From NCBI RefSeq assembly GCF_003314435.2, contig NZ_QNVY02000001.1, positions 868,001-932,000 on the forward strand: DNA of 64,000 nucleotides. Reading direction: 5' to 3'. The position numbers were made by a program, and so were the translations under genes. Below the pieces are notes generated by a model. The model saw only the letters and a program-made list of their open reading frames with translations, had not been told where the DNA came from and did not search any database. The DNA is from Flavobacterium petrolei. GTDB taxonomy: Bacteria > Bacteroidota > Bacteroidia > Flavobacteriales > Flavobacteriaceae. Below are positions 6,705-14,646 of this stretch, piece after piece. How positions within the stretch are numbered: position 1 is the stretch's first letter; each line of letters starts with the position of its first letter.

Positions 6705-7982
6705 ATGGCAAGTATAAAAATATTATTAAGAGATAAAGCATCAAAAGAGGGATTATTTCCAATAGTTCTTAAAATCATAAAAGACAGAAAACCTAAAATG
6801 ATTTCTTTAGGTATGGAATGCATAAAGAAAGATTGGGATGAAGCTAATGCACAATTTAAAAAAATTCATCCAAACTATGTCCAAAGAAACAGAGTACTTC
6901 TAAAGCTAAAAGAAAAAGCATTAAAAGTAATTGATGAATTCAATATTGAAGAAATTGACTTTACCCTTACCCAATTTGAAAACAAATTTAGAGGTAAAAA
7001 AGACAGTAATACATCTGTAAGAACATTTTGGGAAGATAAGATTGCTGATTTAAACAAAGCTGGAAGAACCGGAAATGCAAGAGCCTATTTAGACACTATG
7101 AATTCCTTCTACAAGTTTGCTAAAAACAATCAATTGAAATTTAGGGACATTTCTGTTGAAATGCTTGACAAATACGAAACCCATTTAAGAGCTACTGGAA
7201 GCAAAGATGGTGGAATAGGAGTAAGAATGAGAGAATTGAGAGCATTGTATAACGATGCAATTAAAAGAGGTATAGTAGATGAAAAGCACTATCCATTTAA
7301 AGCTTACAAAGTTTCCAAATTAAAAGGTTCCGGAATAAAAAAAGCTCTAACAAGAGCTGAAATTCGAAAAATTGAAGATTTAGACGATTTCAAGTATCCA
7401 CATTTAGCAGAGTCAAAAAAACTATTCTTGTTTTCTTATTACACCTCTGGAATAAACTTCTTTGATATTATGAAGTTAAGATGGAGTAATGTACAAAATG
7501 GAAGAATTGTTTATACTCGCTCTAAAACAAAAGGTAATTTCAGTGTAAAAATTCTAGAACCTGTTAGAATCATTCTGGAAGAATACAAGCACATAAACAC
7601 CAATACTGACTATGTATTTCCTATACTATTAAAGGAAGGCTTAACACCTATTCAAATTGAGAATAGAAAAGCTAAGACACTGAAGAAGTTTAATAGTGAC
7701 TTAAAAAAAATTGCTGAAATACAGGAGATAGAAAGCACCGTTACAAGCTATGTTGCAAGACATAGTTACGCTACTAATCTTAAAGAATCTGGAGTTTCTA
7801 TAGATATGATAAGCCAATCAATGGGACATCAAAATGTTGGGATAACGACTGCTTATTTAAAAGACTTTGACAACAACATTATTGATGATGCTAATGAAAA
7901 GCTATTACAAGAACCCTCACCTATTTATAATGCAGAAAATAAAGGCTTCTGCTTAGCAGACCTTATTTCACTTCAATCTTAA
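6705..7982 (+). CDS. int: Tyrosine-type site-specific recombinase (integrase)
   Basis: A 425-residue integrase. Residues 1-90 form an arm-binding region, about 105-200 a SAM-like core-binding domain, and 215-400 the catalytic domain. Visible active-site elements are Lys274 or Lys276 in the TRSKTKG hairpin, Arg352-His353 in SYVARHSYAT, His375 in SMGHQNVGIT and the nucleophile Tyr384 in TTAYL. The first catalytic Arg is replaced by Asn251 (TSGINFFDIMKLRW), and the HxxR histidine is Tyr349. Comparable substitutions are known among Bacteroides integrases such as IntDOT. It integrates at tRNA-Asn 2.8 kb upstream. A large inverted repeat precedes its start and may regulate it. Confidence 0.92.
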   Translation: MASIKILLRDKASKEGLFPIVLKIIKDRKPKMISLGMECIKKDWDEANAQFKKIHPNYVQRNRVLLKLKEKALKVIDEFNIEEIDFTLTQFENKFRGKKDSNTSVRTFWEDKIADLNKAGRTGNARAYLDTMNSFYKFAKNNQLKFRDISVEMLDKYETHLRATGSKDGGIGVRMRELRALYNDAIKRGIVDEKHYPFKAYKVSKLKGSGIKKALTRAEIRKIEDLDDFKYPHLAESKKLFLFSYYTSGINFFDIMKLRWSNVQNGRIVYTRSKTKGNFSVKILEPVRIILEEYKHINTNTDYVFPILLKEGLTPIQIENRKAKTLKKFNSDLKKIAEIQEIESTVTSYVARHSYATNLKESGVSIDMISQSMGHQNVGITTAYLKDFDNNIIDDANEKLLQEPSPIYNAENKGFCLADLISLQS

Positions 7983-8016
7983 ATAAGATAAATACAACCC
8001 TTTAAAATTATAAATC

Positions 8017-8865
8017 ATGGAATTAAAAAAATCAGAAAGAAGTAAAGCCAAAATAAAAATGGCTTTACAGGCTCCATCAGGAGCAGGAAAGAGTTATAGT
8101 GCTTTATTATTAGCTCAAGGTTTAACCAATGGAAACCTATCTAAAGTTGCTGTTATAGATACAGAAGCGGGCTCAAGTAATCTTTATGCTCATATAGGTA
8201 GCTACAATGTTCTAAACCTAGAGTCTCCTCATTCTCCTGAAAGATATATTGAGGCAATAGACTTATGCATTAAGTCAGGGATGGAAGTAATAATTTTAGA
8301 TAGTATTTCTCATTGTTGGGATTTTCTACTGGATTACCATGCTTCCCTTACAGGAAACTCATTCACAAATTGGAACAAGATAACTCCAAGACAAAAAGCA
8401 TTTGTTGAAAAAATACTTCAAAGTGACATTCATATTATCTGTACCATGAGAGTTAAACAAGATTATGTCTTGAGTGAGAAAAACGGAAAAATGGTTCCCG
8501 AAAAAGTAGGGCTAAAAGCCATTCAAAGGGATGAGATCAGCTATGAATTTACAATTGTATTTGATATTGATTATAAACACTTTGCAACAGCATCAAAGGA
8601 CAGGACAAATTTGTTTGAGGGCAAACCTCAGTTTGTTATTAATTCTAACACAGGAAAGAAAATATTGGACTGGTGCAACAGCAACATGACTAAGGGAGAG
8701 CTACAGGTTAAGGTGACTGAATGTAATAACCTGTCAGAGCTAACAATCCTTTTTAACAATAACCTAGAAATGGCTAAAACTATTGAACAAGAATTCATAG
8801 CCAAGAAAAAACTTTTACAAGAATTAACCGCAAATATCTCATCAAATGGAAATGGAACTCACTAA
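8017..8865 (+). CDS. AAA/RecA-fold ATPase, Sak4-like
   Basis: A 282-residue P-loop NTPase. Walker A is APSGAGKS at 19-26, followed by VAVIDTEAGSSNLYAH and the Walker B strand VIILDSISH at 92-100. A polar RecA-like segment follows (about 140-155, ICTMRVKQDYVLSE). This is the small RecA-like ATPase found in phages and mobile elements, which supports single-strand annealing or recombination. The C-terminal 70 residues are a helical tail. It begins 34 bp after the integrase and overlaps the DUF3871 gene by 20 bp in another frame, so the two are probably translated from one message. A role in element replication or recombination is likely; the exact activity is not provable from sequence. Confidence 0.78.
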   Translation: MELKKSERSKAKIKMALQAPSGAGKSYSALLLAQGLTNGNLSKVAVIDTEAGSSNLYAHIGSYNVLNLESPHSPERYIEAIDLCIKSGMEVIILDSISHCWDFLLDYHASLTGNSFTNWNKITPRQKAFVEKILQSDIHIICTMRVKQDYVLSEKNGKMVPEKVGLKAIQRDEISYEFTIVFDIDYKHFATASKDRTNLFEGKPQFVINSNTGKKILDWCNSNMTKGELQVKVTECNNLSELTILFNNNLEMAKTIEQEFIAKKKLLQELTANISSNGNGTH

Positions 8866-10009
8866 AATCAGAAATGAGGAGACTCTTTCACATTTACCTG
8901 GAGTCTTTAAACATATAACATCTCCAGGTTTAAGTGAAACTTCACAAATACTCACAGATACTTCTTTTCTTGAATCTAATTTAGAAAATAGAAGTACAAA
9001 TTTGGGAGAAGATAAACAAGTTTTACATTTACCGGTAATCCTTGATGGTATAAAGGATCTAGGTTTACATGAATCTACAAATACTTTACAAAAATCACCT
9101 TTTATAGAGGCTAACACAGAGGAGGTTAGCCTTTTTCATTTAAAAGAAAAGTGTGTTATACCCGTCTTCACAAAGGACAACGAAATTACCTTAAGTCATC
9201 AGGAATTTATAGAAACTGCACTATCAGCTATTGGCAAGATATTCCCAAATGAAAACCTGGATACTCCTGAAATTAGGGTAAGTCACCAAATTAAGGGAAG
9301 AACTCCTGATGCATTGCATATTGCTGCCAAAGATTTGCAAGAGCATCAACGAACTTCATATTTTGAGAGAATGGCTTTTATTATAAGGATTCCAGGTATT
9401 ACAGAAACTATAAATGGCAACAAGTTATCGCTTACAATAGGAGGTGTTAGAAGTTACAACCTAGAGAACCTGTATAACAAGAAGACTTATGAAAAATTCA
9501 AATTATTTATAGGTTTTCAAAATATGGTATGCTGTAATCTATGTGTTTCTACAGATGGTTTTCAGAGTGAGATTAGAGCAATGAGTTATATAGATCTAGA
9601 AGATAAAATACTTCAAGTGATACAAGGCTATAATGCAACTCAGCATTTAAACTCTATGAAAAACTTACTGAACAATTCACTTTCTGAGAGTCAATTTGCT
9701 CAAATTATTGGTAAAGCTAGGTTATATAATTACTTGCCAAAAAAGGAAAAGGCTCTAATCCCTGAGTTACTCTTGAATGATGGACATATTAATACCGTGG
9801 TTAAAGACTACTACCAAGATGAAAGCTTTTGTAGAAATGCTAATGGTAATATAAGTATGTGGGAGTTCTACAATCTGCTTACAGGAAGTAACAAGACTTC
9901 CTATGTTGACACTTTCCTTGAGAGAGGAGTGAATGCCTTCAATTTTTCCGAAGGTGTCTCAAAAGCACTAAGTAATAGTTCTACCAACTATTCTTGGTTT
10001 TTGAGTTAA
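8846..10009 (+). CDS. DUF3871 family protein
   Basis: A 387-residue protein resembling the DUF3871 (DUF932-like) proteins of Bacteroidota mobile elements. The recognisable region runs from about 150 to the end. It contains PEIRVSHQIKGRTPDAL, the RIPGITETINGNKLSLTIGG segment, the FIGFQNMVCCNLCVSTDG strand and the C-terminal LLTGSNKTSYVDTFLERGVNAF motif. The first 110 residues are poorly conserved, Ser/Thr-rich and probably disordered. Function is unknown. Its constant pairing with a Sak4-like ATPase in mobile elements suggests DNA metabolism or anti-restriction. It ends at a strong terminator. A decayed copy of its last 16 codons lies at 11881-11930. Confidence 0.8.
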   Translation: MEMELTKIRNEETLSHLPGVFKHITSPGLSETSQILTDTSFLESNLENRSTNLGEDKQVLHLPVILDGIKDLGLHESTNTLQKSPFIEANTEEVSLFHLKEKCVIPVFTKDNEITLSHQEFIETALSAIGKIFPNENLDTPEIRVSHQIKGRTPDALHIAAKDLQEHQRTSYFERMAFIIRIPGITETINGNKLSLTIGGVRSYNLENLYNKKTYEKFKLFIGFQNMVCCNLCVSTDGFQSEIRAMSYIDLEDKILQVIQGYNATQHLNSMKNLLNNSLSESQFAQIIGKARLYNYLPKKEKALIPELLLNDGHINTVVKDYYQDESFCRNANGNISMWEFYNLLTGSNKTSYVDTFLERGVNAFNFSEGVSKALSNSSTNYSWFLS

Positions 10010-10014
10010 ATACG

Positions 10015-10049
10015 CCCCTTGTTTTAAACCATAAAACAAGGGGTTTTTT
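10015..10049 (+). terminator. Terminator of the int-ATPase-DUF3871 run
   Basis: A 12-bp perfect stem (CCCCTTGTTTTA / TAAAACAAGGGG, 10015-10026 and 10032-10043) with a five-base loop is followed by six T residues. Confidence 0.9.
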
Positions 10050-10113
10050 AAAATATTATTTTTGATTTGATTTTTTTTATAAAATATATAATTCAATTTG
10101 GTTATATTTACAT

Positions 10114-10121
10114 TAGGTTTG
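10114..10121 (+). promoter_or_regulatory. Candidate -7 box of the two-gene cassette
   Basis: TAGGTTTG fits TAnnTTTG and lies 33 bp before the 87-aa gene. The nearest upstream TTTG (10097-10100) is only 13 bp away, shorter than the usual spacing, so support is weak. Confidence 0.35.
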
Positions 10122-10153
10122 CTTAAATAAATACTAATTTAAATCTTAAAAAG

Positions 10154-10417
10154 ATGTCTACTACAAATATTTTAAAGGTAAGCAAAAATTTTCCTTATAA
10201 AGTTGAAGACGCGATATTAAAAATATTCAACATTCTTAATTTGAAAACTGAGAATGAATCTAATTTTGTTAGTCCAGAAATCTATAGGATTATGGATAAT
10301 CCTGTGGATAAAGAAAACTTCAATAATGCAGTAGAATTTTTACAAAAGCATCGAGATATTAAAAACAAAGAAATTTTACTATCTGACAATAAACACGTAG
10401 TAATCTCAATTGAATAA
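10154..10417 (+). CDS. Small hypothetical protein (87 aa), cassette gene 1
   Basis: I do not recognise this small acidic-to-neutral protein. It appears helical in the N-terminal half (VEDAILKIFNILNLKTEN) and again around NAVEFLQKHRDIK, ending in a beta strand-like KHVVISIE. There is no signal peptide or membrane segment. It sits between a strong terminator and a membrane-protein gene that begins two bases after its stop codon, so the two form one transcription unit. The layout of a small soluble protein plus a larger multi-pass membrane protein in element cargo is typical of defence or toxin-immunity pairs, but nothing in its own sequence fixes a role. Confidence 0.7.
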   Translation: MSTTNILKVSKNFPYKVEDAILKIFNILNLKTENESNFVSPEIYRIMDNPVDKENFNNAVEFLQKHRDIKNKEILLSDNKHVVISIE

Positions 10418-10419
10418 AT

Positions 10420-11625
10420 TTGAATTTTAATATAGCTCTTAACACGATTATATATATAATCGTTTTTTTATTTCCCGGTATTTTATTTAGAAAATTTTAT
10501 TTTTCAGGAAAATTTGGCAATCAATTTGAGCAAGGAAATCTTTTAGAAAGATTTCTTTGGATACTTCTCTCAAGTGTCGTCTGTATGTTAACAGTAGGTT
10601 TACTTTTTTATTCAATTGAAGAATATTTTGATCTTCAACTCCTAAATAATATAAGTTTTGAAAAAATTATAGAGGTTTTTCAGTCTCTTTCACAAAATAA
10701 ATTTCCTCAAGCATTCAGCACAAAAAATGACATGCATGATTTTGTGATTTTAATTCTAGCGATTTATGTGATTTCTGGTTTTTTGGGTTATTTGCTTTTT
10801 AGAACAATAAGAGTTTTTTCCCTAGATTCTTGGATTTCCATTTTAAAATTTAGTAATAATTGGGAATATTTAGCTCAAGCTTATAAAGCGAATGGTGTTT
10901 CTAAAAAATTTGGGGATGTTCATACCACTTATGTTGATGTACTAACTAAAAGCAATAATAAAGAAGAACTTTATAGAGGAATACTACATAATTTCGTTAT
11001 AGATAAAGATAATAAACTAGAAAACATAATAATTTCAAATTGCTCAAAATTTATATCAATTGAAAATATAAAAGAAAACAAATCTAAAATTAAATCTATA
11101 GAGAAATCAATTAAGAAGGGTGAAAATGTTTACCATTTGCATAAGGACTTTAAAGATAAAAAGGTTTTTAAAAAGTCCATAGATGGTAATCTACTAGTAC
11201 TATCAAATGAAAATATAATAAATTTAAATTTTACGTACATAAAAACATCAAACAATGTTAATAAATGGAAAACCTATTTTTTCTATTTTATTAATTTTTT
11301 TTACTACACCTTTTTACTTGGCTTGATAATAATACCTTTTTTAGAATTCCAAATATTCTTTCTTCAAACTATTCTTCAAAAAATAGTTTTCTCAATAACA
11401 AGTTTTTTGGTAAGTATTGTAATTTTAAATGCGATACGTGAATTATTATTTAAGAAAAACGTAAAAGAAATTGATTTTAAAGATATGTTTTTTACTGCGA
11501 TTTTATTAGCCACTCCATATCTTTGGGTATTTGATATATTTAGTGCTTTAGGAACAATAATGTCATCAATAATAGTTCTCTTTATCTTCGCAGCATTTCA
11601 GAAGAAAACAATCAATATAAAGTAG
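10420..11625 (+). CDS. Multi-pass membrane protein (DUF6338-like?), cassette gene 2
   Basis: A 401-residue protein. The start used is TTG at 10420, two bases after the preceding stop; no ATG lies near. Hydrophobic segments are NTIIYIIVFLFPGILF (about 8-23), FLWILLSSVVCMLTVGLLF (45-63), FVILILAIYVISGFLGYLLF (107-126), FFYYTFLLGLIIIPFLEF (about 290-308) and two more before the end. A soluble loop (about 150-280) contains VHTTYVDVLTKSNNKEELYRG. The PG in the first helix, the second helix and the beta-rich loop recall DUF6338 membrane proteins, a resemblance I hold loosely. Likely cargo. Possible roles are membrane effector of a defence pair or immunity protein. Confidence 0.7.
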   Translation: MNFNIALNTIIYIIVFLFPGILFRKFYFSGKFGNQFEQGNLLERFLWILLSSVVCMLTVGLLFYSIEEYFDLQLLNNISFEKIIEVFQSLSQNKFPQAFSTKNDMHDFVILILAIYVISGFLGYLLFRTIRVFSLDSWISILKFSNNWEYLAQAYKANGVSKKFGDVHTTYVDVLTKSNNKEELYRGILHNFVIDKDNKLENIIISNCSKFISIENIKENKSKIKSIEKSIKKGENVYHLHKDFKDKKVFKKSIDGNLLVLSNENIINLNFTYIKTSNNVNKWKTYFFYFINFFYYTFLLGLIIIPFLEFQIFFLQTILQKIVFSITSFLVSIVILNAIRELLFKKNVKEIDFKDMFFTAILLATPYLWVFDIFSALGTIMSSIIVLFIFAAFQKKTINIK

Positions 11626-11634
11626 AAACCTATT

Positions 11635-11794
11635 TCAAATTTTCTTTTTACAATTAGTGACAATCCCTTTAAAGCTTCCATCACATTTATTAGAATAATA
11701 GGTATATATATCTACCAGTTTTATATTTATTATCAGTTAGTTTTGCTGAAAAATACCATATCCAAACTTTATCTTCTAATGAGCTTATGTGCAA
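11635..11794 (-). pseudogene. Relic of a small gene, frameshifted
   Basis: On the minus strand two adjacent frames each read as protein. One gives SSLEDKVWIWYFSAKLTDN, continuing KYKTGRYIY. The other takes over in the AT repeat near 11700 and gives YYSNKCDGSFKGIVTNCKK to a TGA at 11635-11637. One frameshift would join them into a continuous W/Y/C-rich C-terminus. No start codon survives, and a stop precedes the first part. It is convergent with the membrane-protein gene. Read by eye, so the call is tentative. Confidence 0.4.
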
Positions 11795-11880
11795 TTAAAC
11801 CACCAATTCCAAGGTTTATTTTAACTATCCGCGATTATGTATTTAACTCCAACCACTATTACATTGGTTTATTGATTGCA

Positions 11881-11930
11881 TCTCAAATGCATTAAGTGGT
11901 AGTTCAAACTATTCTTAGTTTTTGAGTTAA
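11881..11930 (+). pseudogene. Remnant of a second DUF3871 gene 3' end
   Basis: The last 16 codons closely follow the end of the intact DUF3871 gene (9955-10009): S-N-A-L-S-G-S-S-N-Y-S then ten shared bases GTTTTTGAGT and TAA. The Trp codon TGG has become TAG and one codon is deleted. A terminator follows, as it does after the intact gene. The stretch is a scar showing that the cassette at 10154-11625 sits between two DUF3871 ends. Confidence 0.7.
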
Positions 11931-11934
11931 GACT

Positions 11935-11966
11935 AGCCAACCTCTTTAGTTAGAGGTTGGCTTTTT
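11935..11966 (+). terminator. Terminator behind the DUF3871 remnant
   Basis: An 11-bp perfect stem (AGCCAACCTCT / AGAGGTTGGCT, 11935-11945 and 11952-11962) and four T residues. From here to 12300 I see no gene; the DNA is AT-rich and featureless apart from the open frame noted for the next gene. Confidence 0.8.
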
Positions 11967-12300
11967 AAGTAGATTAAAAGAGAAGAAAGAGTTAAATATT
12001 TTGTTATAGTAACAAATTTTCTTACCCTAAGATGAAAAAGTTGCGTGCTTGCTTCCATTTTTTTTTATAAAGTACTGCTTTTTCTGGAGCACCCTATATA
12101 ATAACTTTAGATGAATATTATCTAGAATATATTTTATTGTTTATAGAAGAAATTACTGTAATTTTATGGTTGAGTGAAAAACAAAACAAATTAGATTTTA
12201 ATTAAATTTCATTACGAATAATAGCCTTAAGAGAATCGCTTTTTTTTTAATATTTATATGTTTTATAACATTACCTTTTCATTGGATCCCATCTGAATCT

Positions 12301-12504
12301 ATGGTAATTCCAAAAAAAAATCTTTCATTTAATAGAACAATTGTTACTAAGGATGATGTTCATGATATTGTAGACAAATATTATTTAGGTTCTCCAATAG
12401 AAAAAGTGGAAGTGGCGGGAGATCCGTTAACGGATGCACTTAAAGATAGATGGAAAGTTACTGTTTTCGAAAATAATGACGTTGAATTCCAACATTTAAA
12501 ATAA
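12301..12504 (+). CDS. Small hypothetical protein (67 aa, possibly longer with a membrane anchor)
   Basis: From the ATG at 12301 the protein is 67 residues, with a charged middle (TKDDVHDIVDKYY) and a beta-rich end (DRWKVTVFENNDVEF). The same frame is open upstream to 12202 and reads NNSLKRIAFFLIFICFITL before PFHWIPSES, a basic-then-hydrophobic stretch like a signal or membrane anchor. That extension has no ATG, GTG or TTG; only a rare ATT at 12211 could start it. Either the gene starts at 12301 or its normal start has been lost. I do not recognise the family. Confidence 0.45.
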   Translation: MVIPKKNLSFNRTIVTKDDVHDIVDKYYLGSPIEKVEVAGDPLTDALKDRWKVTVFENNDVEFQHLK

Positions 12505-12602
12505 ATATCAGAAGTGTTAATGAAGGCACAGAATCGCAAAGCGCTATTTATTTATTCTTAATTTTTTTTAAAAAGCAATAATATTAACTTAAACATAAAA
12601 AC

Positions 12603-12782
12603 ATGGGATTTCTAGACGGACTAAGGTGGAAAAGCAACAATAAAAAAGTAAAAGTACAAGGATGGAAAGCTTGGAATGACAAGAGGTATAAACCAGGAAA
12701 AAATGATGTTAAAGGAGACGGAAGTGCTTTCTACGAGTTTGCTGCGGATGTAATTAATAGTTTTCTTAAAACCAGAAAGTAA
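12603..12782 (+). CDS. Small hypothetical protein (59 aa)
   Basis: A 59-residue basic protein starting MGFLDGLRWKS, rich in Lys and Trp, with GWKAWNDKRYKPGKNDVKGD in the middle and a helical tail FYEFAADVINSFLKTRK. Coding is supported by a compact frame ending three bases before a terminator region and by upstream sequence TTAACTTAAACATAAAAAC typical of AT-rich leaders. There is no signal peptide or membrane segment. The family is not recognised. Its size and charge fit a nucleic-acid-binding or toxin-like peptide, but nothing proves that. Confidence 0.55.
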   Translation: MGFLDGLRWKSNNKKVKVQGWKAWNDKRYKPGKNDVKGDGSAFYEFAADVINSFLKTRK

Positions 12783-12784
12783 CA

Positions 12785-12812
12785 AAAAAGCCTGATTTAT
12801 TCAGGTTTTTTT
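12785..12812 (+). terminator. Terminator of the 59-aa gene
   Basis: The A-rich stretch plus CCTGA (12791-12795) pairs with TCAGG (12801-12805) and the following T tract (seven T residues). Because A and T tracts flank both sides it can act in both directions. Confidence 0.65.
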
Positions 12813-12941
12813 GTTCTTAATTTCAATATAAGTAATTTTCCCGGAATAAGTAATATTTGCAATATGATCATTTTTTATTTTCTGCCATTGTCTTTCACGT
12901 TTATCAATGCTGAACTTAAAAAACCATTCATAGAGTAGAAT
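12801..12941 (-). pseudogene. In-frame coding-like extension behind the 132-aa gene
   Basis: Directly after the TAA of the upstream minus-strand gene the same frame stays open for 46 codons to a TGA. It reads LYEWFFKFSIDKRERQWQ, then KIKNDHIANITYSGKITYIE. It has the composition of real protein, and there is no start codon of its own. It may be the lost C-terminus of the 132-aa protein, cut off by a nonsense mutation, or a fragment of another gene. Confidence 0.4.
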
Positions 12942-13340
12942 TTATTTTAAATGAAATGAGTATCCTGTTAAATCATCTTCGAAATACTCGCAAGCTAGAA
13001 CTCCTTTTGTTCCAGGGAAAATATGTTTAGCATCTTTAGGAGACATTCTTAAGAATATATTACATGCTTGTAATTTACTGTAATCTCCATTTTTGAAGTC
13101 TTTAACGGCTGCGTCAAGTTTCTTTTTACTTATTGCATAGAAGCTAATCAATACATAAGGATCTCCACTGTTTTCCCATAGTAATGGTTTACGTGATTCT
13201 TTATCGAAATAATAAACTTCTCTTACTTCAACATTTTTATATCCAACGTTATTTTTTTCTATTACAGATTCACAGTATTTAGTCATTTTCTTCAACCAAT
13301 ATCTCTTAAATGCTAATTCTCTTTTGATGAAATTTTCCAA
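12942..13340 (-). CDS. Hypothetical protein (132 aa)
   Basis: I do not recognise this protein. It starts with a basic helical region (IKRELAFKRYWLKKMTKYCE). It continues with strand-like segments (VEVREVYYFDKESRKPLLW and PYVLISFYAISKKKLDAAV) and ends ACEYFEDDLTGYSFHLK. It is cytoplasmic by sequence. It lies 46 bp downstream of McrC on the same strand and could be the last gene of the restriction operon, though the intervening AT-rich gap and an uncertain C-terminus leave this open. The frame continues past its TAA (see the next-lower feature), so it may be truncated. Confidence 0.6.
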   Translation of the reverse strand: MENFIKRELAFKRYWLKKMTKYCESVIEKNNVGYKNVEVREVYYFDKESRKPLLWENSGDPYVLISFYAISKKKLDAAVKDFKNGDYSKLQACNIFLRMSPKDAKHIFPGTKGVLACEYFEDDLTGYSFHLK

Positions 13341-13386
13341 TTATTTTTTTTAATTTAAGTTAAGTCTTGATTCTTGTTGCAGCAAT

Positions 13387-14646
13387 TTATAAAACTAATA
13401 GCAACTTATCAACTTTTAGTTTACTATATATTTCATCGGCAGTTCTCTCACTACTTCTCAAACAATTATTCTCTAAAACACCAACAAAACCTAACTTACA
13501 CTTCTTTTTTAATCCATCAAAGTGATAAACTCCAAACTTACTATCCTCTTGGTTTACTTTTGGATATAGCAACATACTCTTTTCTGCCTCCCAATGTAGG
13601 TTATAGGTAAACATTTGCTTTAAATCATCATCAGAAGGGCTTCTAGAATCCACTATTTTCCATTTAGTGTCTATGACAAATATTTCTTTTATATCAGAGG
13701 TTATAACTATATCAGGTCTAATGGTTTTGTGTTCCCAAAAACCTGTTTTATTTTGGAAATTAACACTATACCCATCTGGCTTATGTTTATGCAAAATTCT
13801 ATAAATGTATTCTTCCCAAAGTTTATTCATGTCAAACAAAAGCGTGAGCATATTGTCATTTCCTGAATTCAAATTAGGAGAGTAATTTAGGATTAGCATT
13901 TTCGCTATATCTACAGCTTTATGATAAGGCAATGACTTTCTGTCTAAATTGATCTTATCAAAATGTTTTGCATTGATATTGATTTCTTTATAATCATAGA
14001 ATTCAAATAACAACCTGTTTAGTTTATCTTTTAAATGATTGCTTACAAGTGAATCTAAAACCTTTAATCCTTTTAATAGTATATGATGAAGTAAATGTTC
14101 TTTGTCATAAATTTGGTGCTCACAATAAAAATATTCCTTATGAACTATGTTCTTTTGAATGTTCTGTGAAAACAACAATTTTCCTCTAAGAGCTAATTGA
14201 TTGCTTTGAACTCTTCTATATTTTTTAATTAACCCTCTCTTTATTAAGCTTTCTACTTCATTTAAGTACATTTCAAAATATACTTCTAAAATTGAATTGT
14301 ATCTTTTGCTTAAATTGGTTTCAGATACATTGTCAACTGTAATGTTTTTACAAATCCGAAGCATATTTAAAAGTACACCTTGCCACTTTTTCTTCTGTTC
14401 TTCTGAATTTGAATTATCATTGTCAGCTTTAGGTAATATCTCAATAGTTAGACCTCCTATCTGAATTACGCCTACATAACTATTAAACTGAACCCCTTTA
14501 TGAATTACAGTATAATATTTACTCTGGTTCTTTTCATTGTATTTGGTTAAAGCATCAAAATGCCTTTCCTCAAAATCAGGGAATTTTACATCACCTAATC
14601 TCAATTTCTGATATTCAAAAACTTGTATAAAATTTTTATTACTCAT
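13387..14646 (-). CDS. mcrC: McrC-type component of a modification-dependent restriction system
   Basis: A 419-residue protein. The N-terminal half carries the McrC beta-rich region (GVIQIGGLTIEILPKAD, 60-75) and the conserved RGKLLFSQNI...H segment (154-170). The C-terminal PD-(D/E)XK nuclease is visible as RPDIVI (310-315) and VIDTKWK (324-330), giving Asp312, Asp326 and Lys328. Its ATG overlaps the end of mcrB by eight bases, so it is translated with it. McrC binds the McrB ring, stimulates its GTPase and cuts DNA carrying modified cytosine. The target modification here cannot be read from sequence. Confidence 0.9.
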   Translation of the reverse strand: MSNKNFIQVFEYQKLRLGDVKFPDFEERHFDALTKYNEKNQSKYYTVIHKGVQFNSYVGVIQIGGLTIEILPKADNDNSNSEEQKKKWQGVLLNMLRICKNITVDNVSETNLSKRYNSILEVYFEMYLNEVESLIKRGLIKKYRRVQSNQLALRGKLLFSQNIQKNIVHKEYFYCEHQIYDKEHLLHHILLKGLKVLDSLVSNHLKDKLNRLLFEFYDYKEININAKHFDKINLDRKSLPYHKAVDIAKMLILNYSPNLNSGNDNMLTLLFDMNKLWEEYIYRILHKHKPDGYSVNFQNKTGFWEHKTIRPDIVITSDIKEIFVIDTKWKIVDSRSPSDDDLKQMFTYNLHWEAEKSMLLYPKVNQEDSKFGVYHFDGLKKKCKLGFVGVLENNCLRSSERTADEIYSKLKVDKLLLVL

